DNA of 64,000 bases from Sporolactobacillus mangiferae (GTDB taxonomy: Bacteria > Bacillota > Bacilli > Bacillales > Sporolactobacillaceae): NCBI RefSeq assembly GCF_023336505.1, contig NZ_JAMAST010000004.1:62001-126000 (forward strand). The letters are read 5' to 3'. Below, piece by piece: positions 33,557-42,105 of this stretch. Every line of letters begins with the position of its first letter. The first letter of the stretch is position 1. The translations under genes and the position numbers were made by a program. A model generated the notes under the pieces. That model was not told the origin of the DNA, did no database searches, and saw only the letters and a list, made by a program, of their open reading frames with translations.

Positions 33557-34348
33557 TTAAAAAATGTTGGCCCCGCTGAAAATCTCGATCATTTCCTTGC
33601 GGAGACTGTTGCTGATCTTCAAACGTTCCTTAGGCGGGATTTCCAGTACATCACGATTGAACAGGTAATTTTGCAGTTCAGGCTCCTTAATGAGCATTTT
33701 CGTGTGAAAAAGATTGGCCTGGTAAACATTAATATCTACCGCATCATACTTTTCAAGCGTTTCATCATCAATATAATTCTGGATAGAGGCCATTGGATGA
33801 TCCATGAACAGTTTTTTCCCGTCTACGTCGCGCGTAAATCCGCGTACACGATAATCTGCCGTAATAATATCCGAGTCAAAGCTGCCGATCAGATAATTTA
33901 ACGTATTTAATGGAGAAATCTCACCACAAGTGGCTACATCGATGTCGACACGAAAAGTCGCGATCGCTGTACCCGGATGAAATTCCGGATACGTATGCAC
34001 CGTGACATGGCTTTTATCCAAATGGCCGACGATGGTGTCCGCATAGTGACCGAGATTGCACGAACGATCAATTTTATCTTTTGGGAATTCCTGTTCCGCA
34101 ATCAATACGGTGACGCTTGCGCCTTGCGGATCATAATCCTGCTTGCTGATATTGAGGACATGGGCACCGATCATTTCCGTAACGCGGCAGAGAATATGGG
34201 TCAGTCGTTCTGAATTGTACTGTTCATCAATGTAAGTAATGTAATCGCGCTGTTCACGTTCACTTTTCGCATAGCACACATCGTAAATATTAAAGCTCAG
34301 CGACTTCGTGAGGTTGTTAAAGCCGTACAATTTCAGCTTGTTTTCCAA
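33557..34348 (-). CDS. speD: S-adenosylmethionine decarboxylase proenzyme (E. coli type)
   Basis: About 263 residues. KLKLYGFNNLTKSLSFNIYD opens the E. coli-type (class 1A) SpeD, longer than the B. subtilis SpeH type. The self-cleavage site is DKSHVTVHTYPEFHPG, with the Ser becoming the pyruvoyl group. The product is decarboxylated AdoMet for SpeE. A TTG at 34348 fits family N-termini and has GAGGG 5 bases upstream; the GTG at 34360 would give four more residues but has poor spacing. It is first in the operon after a strong promoter. Confidence 0.93.
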   Translation of the reverse strand: MENKLKLYGFNNLTKSLSFNIYDVCYAKSEREQRDYITYIDEQYNSERLTHILCRVTEMIGAHVLNISKQDYDPQGASVTVLIAEQEFPKDKIDRSCNLGHYADTIVGHLDKSHVTVHTYPEFHPGTAIATFRVDIDVATCGEISPLNTLNYLIGSFDSDIITADYRVRGFTRDVDGKKLFMDHPMASIQNYIDDETLEKYDAVDINVYQANLFHTKMLIKEPELQNYLFNRDVLEIPPKERLKISNSLRKEMIEIFSGANIF

Positions 34349-34510
34349 CCCTACCCTCACAACCTTTCCCGAATAATGATGATCAATGCCCCTGTATCAG
34401 CGTTTGAAAGGAAAAAGAACCTAACTTCAAATTCATTTATAAAAACGAATGAACGGTGTTCAGTGTTCATCCGCTAGTTTCGACAAAAGTCTGCGAAAAA
34501 TACTATTTTA

Positions 34511-34538
34511 ATTATATAGACAGCCCCACTTAAGTCAA
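34511..34538 (-). promoter_or_regulatory. Polyamine operon promoter
   Basis: TTGACT (34538-34533), a 16-bp spacer and TATAAT (34516-34511) lie about 165 bases before speD. The 318-base stretch 34349-34667 holds only this promoter and the tuaH terminator; the leader between promoter and speD shows no recognised riboswitch. Confidence 0.75.
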
Positions 34539-34633
34539 GCGTTTGTGTTGATGCACGAAACCAGTTTCTACTATTGTATAAGTGCTCTGTTCATTCATGG
34601 CAATTTTATAATCAGCAGTAAAAATTGGCATGC

Positions 34634-34660
34634 AAAAGAAAAATGCGGCCAAAGCCGCAG
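34634..34660 (-). terminator. Terminator of the tua operon
   Basis: The arms TGCGGC/GCCGCA enclose a 4-base loop (34644-34659) and are followed on the minus strand by TTTTTCTTTTG, 8 bases beyond the tuaH stop. Confidence 0.88.
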
Positions 34661-34667
34661 TTTCTTC

Positions 34668-35831
34668 TCACCCTTCATGTACGTGTTCAAGCATTGCCGA
34701 AAAAATATTAGGCCAGTCCTTAGCTTTAGCCAGTGCCTGACGTTTCCGAACCGCTTCAGGTGTGCAGGCAGTCTGCCCAAGCTGGCTGCACACCTGAATC
34801 AATGATTCGGGATCCGAATGGTCAAGACAGCAATAGACAGATTCGGCCTCATATTTTTTTGTCGACGGCAGATGAACGCCCACAGCCGCTTTTCCCGATG
34901 CAAGAAACTCAAACAATTTGAGTGGGAAAACCGCCTGATTATACGGTGATGATTTATACGGCATCAGACCGACTGTCAGCTGGCGCATATATTGTGGAAC
35001 CGCTTCGGGCGGAACTGCATCAACCCAACGAACGTTTTCACATTGAAGCAGACGGGTAAAATCCGAATGTCCATGAGTGCCGTCCGGTCCGACCAGCAGC
35101 AGCGTCCATTCCGGTTTCCGAATCGCAACTTCGTGCAATAAGCCAAAGTCAAGCTTTGGTTTGATTCCGCCGATATAGCCGAGCACCATTTGCCCCGGTG
35201 ATTGCCGCACCGCCGACTGGCTGACTGCAGCAAACAACTCATAGTCGACTCCGTTTTCCATGGTGATCACCCGTCCACGTTTTTCCAGGGGAAGCTCACC
35301 GTCAGTCACCTGATGCAGATAATCCGAAGTACAAAAAATTAAATCCGCACGCTGAACAATCTTCTGCTCTGCTTCGGCAATCAGTCGTCTTCTCAGTTTT
35401 GCGATTAGCGACATTTTCCCGCTGATCGGCGCCGACCAGAGATCACTGCGATCATAAATGACGCGCCTCCACGGCAATAGCGTACTGAGTGCCGGAAAGC
35501 CGGGAAACGTATACCATAGATAAAGATGACTGTTTGCTGTATATGGCTGGAGCATACGTACCAGCTCAGATAATTTTTTTTTATGGAAAACAGTCAGATA
35601 ACGTGCAAAACGAAAAGATTTTTGCGGCAACAGATCGGTAATCGCCCACTGTTGGATGGCACCTGCCGAACCGGCTCTGCGCTCAATCTGCCTGTGCGGT
35701 GCCGGACAGACCCAAAACAGATGTGCGGTGTCAGGTCTTGCTGCAAGATATTCAGCGAGCCGGTGCCGGCGATAGCGCAATTCGTCAAGGCGCCACGCAC
35801 CAGCGCCGACAATGACATGTATCTCCTTCAC
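34668..35831 (-). CDS. tuaH: Teichuronic acid glycosyltransferase TuaH-like
   Basis: This 387-residue GT-B enzyme shows EIHVIVGAGAWRLDELRYRR at the start, RVIYDRSDLWSAP, ADLIFCTSDYLHQV, MENGVDYELFAA and LGYIGGIKPKLDFGLL, with a GT4/GT1-type donor region VFPLKLFEFLASGKAAVG. Its position as last gene after tuaG matches B. subtilis TuaH. It should add a sugar to the teichuronic acid repeat unit at the cytoplasmic membrane. The GTG at 35831 gives the family N-terminus although the ribosome binding site is distant; an AAGGAG lies just inside the frame. Confidence 0.85.
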   Translation of the reverse strand: MKEIHVIVGAGAWRLDELRYRRHRLAEYLAARPDTAHLFWVCPAPHRQIERRAGSAGAIQQWAITDLLPQKSFRFARYLTVFHKKKLSELVRMLQPYTANSHLYLWYTFPGFPALSTLLPWRRVIYDRSDLWSAPISGKMSLIAKLRRRLIAEAEQKIVQRADLIFCTSDYLHQVTDGELPLEKRGRVITMENGVDYELFAAVSQSAVRQSPGQMVLGYIGGIKPKLDFGLLHEVAIRKPEWTLLLVGPDGTHGHSDFTRLLQCENVRWVDAVPPEAVPQYMRQLTVGLMPYKSSPYNQAVFPLKLFEFLASGKAAVGVHLPSTKKYEAESVYCCLDHSDPESLIQVCSQLGQTACTPEAVRKRQALAKAKDWPNIFSAMLEHVHEG

Positions 35832-35854
35832 GAAAAAAGCCAGTCCCTTCTCAA

Positions 35855-36625
35855 TCAGATACTGATCAGCCGTTTAATCAGTGCATGAAACGCGTAGTTG
35901 ACAAAGTACCAGCAGGACGGAATCAGCGGGATATGCTCAATGTGGCGGTAGACAAACCAGGTCTTCCTGGCCGCTTTCCACTTGTTTCCTGATACCGATT
36001 CTTTTCCGCTGATGCGGTACTCTGCCAGCGTCTCGTCCAGGCCATAGGCAACCGTTCCTTTTTTTAACAGGGACAGCCATGTAGCAAGGTCCTGACGGGC
36101 ACGCAAATCCGGCATCCGAAAATCTCCGGTCTGCTCACGGTCAATCATGACGGTCAGGCAACCGACAATCGTATTCTTCAGCATCCCTTTATAGGTGACA
36201 TGTGCGGGCGCTGAAATGATTTTATTGAGCAGATTGCCTTCTGAATCAATCAGTTCATAGCCGGTAAACGTAAAAGCATAGTGATGCATCTCCATGAACC
36301 GCAGCTGGTTTTCCAATTTTTTTGGCTTCCAGCGATCATCGCTGTCTAAAAAAGCAAGATAACGGCCAGTAGCGCGTTCAAGTGCCGCATTGCGTGCAAA
36401 AGCAGCACCCCTGTTTTTTTCCAAAAAAACCGGACGAATCCTGCTGTCTCTGGCCGACTCCTTCTCAAGCAGACTGCGAGTGCCGTCCGTTGAGGCATCA
36501 TCGACAATAATCATTTCCCAGTGCGGATAGGTCTGTTCACGCACTGAACGAATAGTATCCATAATCGTTTTCTCTGAGCAATAGGCAGGCGTAATAATTG
36601 AAATAAGCGCATAGTCAACTGCCAT
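35855..36625 (-). CDS. tuaG: Family 2 glycosyltransferase, TuaG-like
   Basis: This 256-residue GT-A enzyme begins ISIITPAYCSEKTIMDTIRS and carries MIIVDDASTDGTRSLL, NRGAAFARNAALERATGRYL and LAFLDSDDRWKPKKLE (DxD metal site). It matches TuaG in length and in position between tuaF and tuaH. It transfers a sugar in teichuronic acid synthesis. A C-terminal hydrophobic stretch suggests membrane contact. GAGGGGG precedes the ATG. Confidence 0.88.
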   Translation of the reverse strand: MAVDYALISIITPAYCSEKTIMDTIRSVREQTYPHWEMIIVDDASTDGTRSLLEKESARDSRIRPVFLEKNRGAAFARNAALERATGRYLAFLDSDDRWKPKKLENQLRFMEMHHYAFTFTGYELIDSEGNLLNKIISAPAHVTYKGMLKNTIVGCLTVMIDREQTGDFRMPDLRARQDLATWLSLLKKGTVAYGLDETLAEYRISGKESVSGNKWKAARKTWFVYRHIEHIPLIPSCWYFVNYAFHALIKRLISI

Positions 36626-36646
36626 CGTTCCGCAGCCCCCTCTTAC

Positions 36647-37321
36647 TTACGACTTTCTCCGAACAAATTCTGGCAGTACCATGCCGACAACCACGAGCGT
36701 GACACCAATCATAAAGCCAAGTGCCGCTCTTTTTTTCGGGGAAAAAGCAGAAACGCTTGTTCCCGTACCCTTTTGAGCCGGTTCAAGGATTTTTGCCTGG
36801 CTCAATTCCAGCTTTTCGCTTTGCAGTTTATAGAGGTAGCGAATGCGGCTGACTTCTCCATCTGCCGCACGTGCTGTTTTCATTGACTGTATTGCCTGGT
36901 CAAGAATTTTCTTTTTCTGCTCGAAACGCTGCTGGTCAGCTGCCAGAAATGCATCCGCCACTTTATTTACCTGCATGATGGCATCTTCAGCGGATTTGCC
37001 TCGATAACTGATTTGGATCAAATGGTTGGACAGATCCGTCACACCAATTCGGCTGAGCAGTTCCTGTTCCTGATCGTTCCACAGATCCGGCAATTGCTGC
37101 TCATAGAACGACGCGTTGGTTAAGAGTATCAACACTTGATTCGGGTCATTATAAACAGAATCATCATACGTACCGAGCTGAATAGTCGTCTGCGCTTCAT
37201 AAGAAGACGGCATTTTTCCGGCTGGAACAAGCCAGCCGATGATTCCAAGGAGAACAGGCAGCGCTACCACAATCCACCAATATTTTTTCATTCTCGCCGC
37301 CACCGAATTAAAAATCTTCAT
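36647..37321 (-). CDS. tuaF: Wzz-like chain-length protein, TuaF-like
   Basis: This 224-residue protein has two membrane segments, one near the start (IVVALPVLLGIIGWLVPAG) and one at the end (ALGFMIGVTLVVVGMVLPEF). They flank an extracytoplasmic domain with coiled-coil character (QQRFEQKKKILDQAIQSMK). This is the Wzz/YveK polysaccharide co-polymerase layout. It overlaps the tuaE stop by four bases (ATGA), indicating coupling of polymerase and chain-length protein. Confidence 0.83.
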   Translation of the reverse strand: MKIFNSVAARMKKYWWIVVALPVLLGIIGWLVPAGKMPSSYEAQTTIQLGTYDDSVYNDPNQVLILLTNASFYEQQLPDLWNDQEQELLSRIGVTDLSNHLIQISYRGKSAEDAIMQVNKVADAFLAADQQRFEQKKKILDQAIQSMKTARAADGEVSRIRYLYKLQSEKLELSQAKILEPAQKGTGTSVSAFSPKKRAALGFMIGVTLVVVGMVLPEFVRRKS

Positions 37322-38814
37322 TCACTAAGACGCTCCCGACTTTTAGATTGATAAAGAACCGATACGGTGCAAAGCACAAACCCTAAAAAAACCCAGTGAA
37401 AATATAAATTGCTGACCGAACTCGGACTGATGCTGGAGACAAGAAACGCCACTTGCGCGGTCATGCAGGTCTCCACAAGCAGCCGGGTTGATCTTCCGAT
37501 TTTCCCGGAATGAATTTTCAGCAGGGCAGCAAAAAGTGCCAGATACATGGCCAGATAACCTGCACCGAATAAAAAGCCAAAATTACCTGTCAACTCCATC
37601 AGCCAGTTGTGCACCTCAAAGATCTGATCCGTATTCCGTACCGGCTGATGTTCAAGATAAACAGGTATATTGCCTGCACCGGTCCCGAATCCAAATGAAT
37701 CACCCAGATAGTGCCAGGCACTTTTGAGCAGATTCATGCGTACCGTATTGGACGACGGGTTTTCATTGACACTGAACACGGCTGGTCCACCGAGAACATT
37801 TTGGAGTTTCTCAAATAGTTTACCCGAAAAAACAACCATCCCGGTTAAAGCGGCCGCCACCCCTGCCCAAAAAACACCTTTTCTGGTTTTTTCGGGTAAC
37901 ATAAGAAACAAATAAAAGGCAATGCCTGCAACTGCACCAAGCAGACTGGCGCGCGATTCAGTCAGTACAATCAGCCAGACAGACAGACCCGCCAATAGAA
38001 GGTTAATCAGGCGAATAAGCGGCTGCCTGATATTTCTTGCAGCTGCCAAATAGAAGAAGACTGCAATGGCAAGCAAGGTCGCAAAGTCATTCTGATTTGT
38101 AAAGACAGCGGTCGGATAGCCCTGTTTATAATCGGGACCTCCATAAAGGCTTGATGTTGGCAATTGAATGCGTGCAAAGTGATTGATCAGACCGATAAAA
38201 ATCAGTACCCCGCTCATCACGAGCCAAATCAAATGAAACACAAGCATTTGCCGCACGGTGGTAAACGTAAACACGGCCAGAAAAAGAAACGCGATGCCGA
38301 TGCCGAGCAGAAGCAAATATTTCATTCCTTCAATAATTGACCAGGACCAGATCAGCGAAACCGCAGCATAGGCAAGCCAGAAAAGTAAAAAGAGAAGCGT
38401 TCCTTTAATTGGCGACGCTGCCCATAAATGGCCAAAGCCGCCTGTGCGTGCGGCGTGTACAAGGAATACCGCCATACAGACGAGCAGAAGCAACCGGTAG
38501 AGAAATAAAGTAAAAGAACCGGCAGATATGCTGAGCAATGCCTGATTGAGAAAAGTGGATGCAATGAACACATACATGACACTGGTCAGCAGATCTGCGC
38601 TTGTGACCCGTTCTTTTAAATAAAGAGCGGCAAGCACCGCGAAGCAGATCCATATCAGGGAAAGCATCATCTGCATCCACGTGTTGCCGATCCAGTAAAT
38701 CATGATTAATGCGGCGGTCATCACCGAGATCATCGCTGTGGCCTCAATGAAAACCCGATGCCCGGTGAGCCTGTATTTATATTGCGTTAATTTTTTTTCA
38801 TTCATCATGTGCAC
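37318..38814 (-). CDS. tuaE: O-antigen ligase/polymerase-like membrane protein, TuaE-like
   Basis: About 498 residues and about 11-12 membrane segments, with a Wzy_C/O-antigen ligase signature in the second half: FGFGTGAGNIPVYLEH and EVHNWLMELTGNFGFLF. It would polymerise teichuronic acid repeats on the outer membrane face. The start is taken as GTG 38814, 4 bases after the epimerase stop; ATGs two to three codons later are equally possible, as no strong ribosome binding site is visible. Confidence 0.85.
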   Translation of the reverse strand: MHMMNEKKLTQYKYRLTGHRVFIEATAMISVMTAALIMIYWIGNTWMQMMLSLIWICFAVLAALYLKERVTSADLLTSVMYVFIASTFLNQALLSISAGSFTLFLYRLLLLVCMAVFLVHAARTGGFGHLWAASPIKGTLLFLLFWLAYAAVSLIWSWSIIEGMKYLLLLGIGIAFLFLAVFTFTTVRQMLVFHLIWLVMSGVLIFIGLINHFARIQLPTSSLYGGPDYKQGYPTAVFTNQNDFATLLAIAVFFYLAAARNIRQPLIRLINLLLAGLSVWLIVLTESRASLLGAVAGIAFYLFLMLPEKTRKGVFWAGVAAALTGMVVFSGKLFEKLQNVLGGPAVFSVNENPSSNTVRMNLLKSAWHYLGDSFGFGTGAGNIPVYLEHQPVRNTDQIFEVHNWLMELTGNFGFLFGAGYLAMYLALFAALLKIHSGKIGRSTRLLVETCMTAQVAFLVSSISPSSVSNLYFHWVFLGFVLCTVSVLYQSKSRERLSE

Positions 38815-38818
38815 GAAA

Positions 38819-39754
38819 TCAAACCGCCGCCCGTTTCCTGTGTTTCAGTGAGCGAAGCGTAAGACGCAGTCCGTCCTTAAGTGAAACTTCAGGTTCCCAG
38901 TCGAGAATTTCACGAGTCATCTGGTTTGACAGGACACTGTGTCTGATATCTCCGCTTCGTTTCGGTCCATAATAGGCGTCCAGATCGGATCCTGATACTT
39001 CTTTCATCAATTGGAAAAGATCCTTGATACTGATCGCCGTCTGTGAGGATACGTTCACGCACAGGCTCTCTTTGACATTCAGCGCAGCAGCCACAGCTGA
39101 CGCTATATCCGTAACGAAAATAAAATCACGTGTCTGATCACCGTCTCCATAGATCATCGGCGGTGTCCCTTTTTGGATACGGTCGGAAAATATTGAGATG
39201 ACTCCGCCTTCCCCCTGAGCATCCTGGCGTGGACCATAGACATTGCTGAATCGTAAAATGCTGTATGGAAGCTGGTAGAACTTTTCATACATCTGCAAAT
39301 AATGTTCAACCGTTAACTTTGTCAGACCATACGGTGACTCAGGATGAGTTGGATGATCCGTCGTAACGGGAATTTCAATCGGATTCCCATAAACCGCTGC
39401 TGATGATGCAAAAACGATTTTCTTCACGTTCGCCGTACGTGCTCCGTTCATGATATTCAGTGATCCGGCAACATTGGTACGCTCATCAAAAAGCGGGTCA
39501 GCAACCGAATGGGATACACTGATCTGTGCAGCTAAGTGAACAATATAATCTGGCTGAATGGATTGGATGACGTTTACAACTGCCGGATCGGCAACGTCGC
39601 AAATATATAAGTCAACAGGCAGTTCAGCAATATTTTCCCGATGCCCTGTTGAAAAGTTGTCCATGACAGCGACTTCGTACCCTTGTCTCAGCAGAGCTTC
39701 AACAACGTGAGAGCCGATAAAACCGGCCCCACCGGTAACTAACACTTTTTCCAT
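38819..39754 (-). CDS. NAD-dependent sugar-nucleotide epimerase/dehydratase (GalE/UDP-GlcA epimerase type)
   Basis: This 311-residue extended SDR has VLVTGGAGFIGSHVVEAL (NAD site), HLAAQISVSHSVADP, FASSAAVYGNP, YGLTKLTVEHYLQMY (catalytic Tyr-x-x-x-Lys) and FSNVYGPRQDAQGEGGVISIF. The family interconverts UDP-hexoses or UDP-hexuronates at C4. Inserted between tuaA and tuaE, it has no counterpart in the B. subtilis tua operon. It could supply UDP-GalNAc or turn the UDP-glucuronate made by TuaD into UDP-galacturonate. GGGAGG precedes the ATG. Confidence 0.9.
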   Translation of the reverse strand: MEKVLVTGGAGFIGSHVVEALLRQGYEVAVMDNFSTGHRENIAELPVDLYICDVADPAVVNVIQSIQPDYIVHLAAQISVSHSVADPLFDERTNVAGSLNIMNGARTANVKKIVFASSAAVYGNPIEIPVTTDHPTHPESPYGLTKLTVEHYLQMYEKFYQLPYSILRFSNVYGPRQDAQGEGGVISIFSDRIQKGTPPMIYGDGDQTRDFIFVTDIASAVAAALNVKESLCVNVSSQTAISIKDLFQLMKEVSGSDLDAYYGPKRSGDIRHSVLSNQMTREILDWEPEVSLKDGLRLTLRSLKHRKRAAV

Positions 39755-39789
39755 GGAATTTCCTCCCAGTATGCAGGTTATTCAAACGA

Positions 39790-40449
39790 TTAACGAGCGC
39801 CTTCACCGGTCAGCAGAACCTTGACCGTGCGCAATAGAATACGCAATTCAAGGGTCAGCGATAAATGGCGGACATATTCAAGGTCATAGACGAGTTTTTC
39901 TTTTGGCGATAAATCGTAGCCGCCGCTTACCTGTGCAAGTCCGGTCAAACCTGGTTTAACGAGCAGGCGGTTTTTAAATCCCGGAATTTCGCGTTCAAAT
40001 GCTTCTGTAAACATCGGACGTTCCGGTCTCGGACCGATCAGCGACATATCACCTTTCAACACGGATAGAAATTGAGGAAGCTCGTCTATACGTGTCTTGC
40101 GAATAAAATGGCCGACACGTGTGACGCGCGGATCATGGGCTTCTGCCCACTTTGCCCCGCTGCGTTCAGCATCCTTACGCATAGAACGCAGCTTGACCAG
40201 CCGGAATATTCTGCCTCCCTTTCCGACACGTTCCTGTACATAGAAAGGCGAACCGGGCGTCTCCATGACGATGAGGAGAGAAAAAATAAGTATGATTGGT
40301 GCCGCAAGTACGATGCCGATGGCCCCCGCGATCAGATCAAACCCTCTCTTAAAAACAAGATATGCGCCCGCTCCTTCAGGGAGAACAGCTTTTGGCGGCT
40401 GTGTCATTGAATAACCGCTGTATACCTCTATTTCTTTTTCCGCCTTCAC
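39790..40449 (-). CDS. tuaA: Undecaprenyl-phosphate sugar phosphotransferase, TuaA-like
   Basis: About 219 residues. KRGFDLIAGAIGIVLAAPII is the membrane hairpin of bacterial sugar transferases, followed by PGSPFYVQERVGKGGRIF, KLRSMRKDAE, RIDELPQFLSVLKGDMSLIG and RPERP, the catalytic PGT core. It transfers the first sugar-1-phosphate to undecaprenyl phosphate. GTG 40449 is chosen because GAGAGG lies 8 bases upstream. It heads the second tua transcription unit, behind its own promoter. Confidence 0.92.
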   Translation of the reverse strand: MKAEKEIEVYSGYSMTQPPKAVLPEGAGAYLVFKRGFDLIAGAIGIVLAAPIILIFSLLIVMETPGSPFYVQERVGKGGRIFRLVKLRSMRKDAERSGAKWAEAHDPRVTRVGHFIRKTRIDELPQFLSVLKGDMSLIGPRPERPMFTEAFEREIPGFKNRLLVKPGLTGLAQVSGGYDLSPKEKLVYDLEYVRHLSLTLELRILLRTVKVLLTGEGAR

Positions 40450-40498
40450 ATGAAACACCTCTCCAGTTCATCAATTGCTTGCTTCTGAACTTGTTTCA

Positions 40499-40552
40499 AT
40501 TATAGAGAACATATGTGTAGTAAATATGGTGGTTTATTTAAGCTTGTGTAAA
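40499..40552 (-). promoter_or_regulatory. Candidate PhoP-dependent promoter of tuaA-epimerase-EFGH
   Basis: The -10 TATAAT (40504-40499) is preceded at 9 bases by hexamers TTTACA, TTAAAT, ACCATA and TACACA spaced at 11 bp (ends 40552, 40541, 40530, 40519). The geometry equals that of the tuaD promoter, but two hexamers match the TTAACA consensus only weakly. Confidence 0.5.
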
Positions 40553-40672
40553 TTCACGCACACGCACGTTTACAAAAGTATGGTGTCAGCAAGGCGCTGA
40601 GGCCTTGCCCCTCTTACAAAAAATCCATTTTTCCTTCATAATTTCCTGTTCTTGTAAAATATTTTCTTTACA

Positions 40673-42103
40673 TTAATCATGAAAAGAAACACTTGATTCA
40701 CGGCCTTTTTTTGCAGCGCGCCATCTGCCAAGCAGGCTGGTCAGCGTGTGAAGCTGAATCAGAATCACTAATAAAAGCATGCCCAGATTTACCAGAAACA
40801 TGAACGGAAAATGCGCCGCGTTTACGATGCCTGCAAGGAGCAGCACCAGTACTACGGCATGATGTTTCGTAAGTGAGAAGCCCGGCCAGTTTTTTAAAGA
40901 GAAGTAGCTTCTGCTCCAGAAAAACAGCACATAGGAGATACCTGTCGCAAGAGCAGCACCAAAAACACCGAAACGGGGAACGGCCAGCGCATTGATGAGC
41001 ACACAGGGAATCAGTGCACAGATGCTGACCGCAATGTTTAAATAACTTTTTCGCGAAAAAACAATACCAAGCGTTGTCGTTTCACTTATGGTATAGAGCA
41101 CCGGCTGAAGTGCGAGCAGTCCCAGAATCCCTGCTGCAGGGAGATATTGTGCAGAAAGAATCAGCATAATCTGATCTTTAAAAAGAAGGACCCCAAGGTA
41201 GAGAACTGACATGCACAGAAGTACACCGTCGCTGACCGCCTGAAATGCGTGCATGGAACGTCCTTCGCTGTGCCAGCGGTAAGCGGTCGGCACCCAGAAA
41301 TTCGTAAAACTTGTCTGTACAACACCAAGAACGGCAGCGATTTTCAGGGCCGCCTGAAACATACCTATGTCATAAAAAGAACTCCATGTACGCAGCGCAA
41401 GACGACCGGCCGAGTTCAGAAATGTCGATGCAGACGCCGCCACAACAAGCGGCAGTCCAAAGGCCAGCATACGCCGCATCAATGCGCGATCAAAACGGAA
41501 TCTGCGCAAAGAAAAACAGGTGCGGTAGCGGATCATCAGAAAAAGATCGCCAAGCATCTGACCGGCGGCTGTCGAGTAGACGACAGCAAGAAAGTCTCTG
41601 CGAATAAAAAGGACAAAAACTAATGTGGCCACCAGAATGACAAACTTAATGAAAATGTTGAAAAATGAATAAGTGAACGCTTTTTCTTCCATACGAATCG
41701 CGAGCAGAATAAACCGTTCGAAAGTGATAAAAATAAGCGACACGCCAAGCAGGAGCGCCGCACCGTACTGATCGCGCACACCGAATAGAAGATGCGAAGC
41801 CGTCTCCAGGTTCAGGGCAATCAGCGTAAATAAAAAGAAGGCAAACATCAGGGGAAGCATCAGAGCATGCAGAAAAAGTGACTGCCGATCGCCGACTTCA
41901 TTAAATTCCCTTGTATACGCCTGATCAATACCTAAATATTGAAAAGTTGAAAGCATTGTCAAAGCGAGCGCAAACATGCCGGCTTTTCCGTATTCTTCCG
42001 GCGAGACAAAATGCGTGGTCACGGGTATGGTAATAAAAGCAATGACCGCCCCTCCGGCAGGTCCAAGCGAAAAAGCGAGCAATCGTTTAATAAATGCGTT
42101 CAT
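40673..42103 (-). CDS. tuaB: Polysaccharide flippase, TuaB-like (MATE/Wzx type)
   Basis: This 476-residue protein has about 12-14 membrane segments and begins AFIKRLLAFSLGPAGGAVIA, then ITIPVTTHFVSPEEYGKAGM and LGIDQAYTREFNEV, typical of Wzx-like exporters. It should flip the lipid-linked teichuronic acid repeat. ATG is 2 bases after the tuaC stop, with AAAAGGGG overlapping it. It is closely related to the flippase at 45500-46918 (shared EYGKA, LGIDQAYTREF/Y, TISETT.LGIVFS.RSYLNI blocks), showing a local duplication. Confidence 0.9.
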   Translation of the reverse strand: MNAFIKRLLAFSLGPAGGAVIAFITIPVTTHFVSPEEYGKAGMFALALTMLSTFQYLGIDQAYTREFNEVGDRQSLFLHALMLPLMFAFFLFTLIALNLETASHLLFGVRDQYGAALLLGVSLIFITFERFILLAIRMEEKAFTYSFFNIFIKFVILVATLVFVLFIRRDFLAVVYSTAAGQMLGDLFLMIRYRTCFSLRRFRFDRALMRRMLAFGLPLVVAASASTFLNSAGRLALRTWSSFYDIGMFQAALKIAAVLGVVQTSFTNFWVPTAYRWHSEGRSMHAFQAVSDGVLLCMSVLYLGVLLFKDQIMLILSAQYLPAAGILGLLALQPVLYTISETTTLGIVFSRKSYLNIAVSICALIPCVLINALAVPRFGVFGAALATGISYVLFFWSRSYFSLKNWPGFSLTKHHAVVLVLLLAGIVNAAHFPFMFLVNLGMLLLVILIQLHTLTSLLGRWRAAKKGRESSVSFHD

Positions 42104-42105
42104 TT

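Noticed and set aside
40575-40605. GCAAGGC/GCCTTGC hairpin as a further copy of the dispersed repeat or a terminator
   Set aside because: The flanking sequence does not match the repeat family and there is no T-run.
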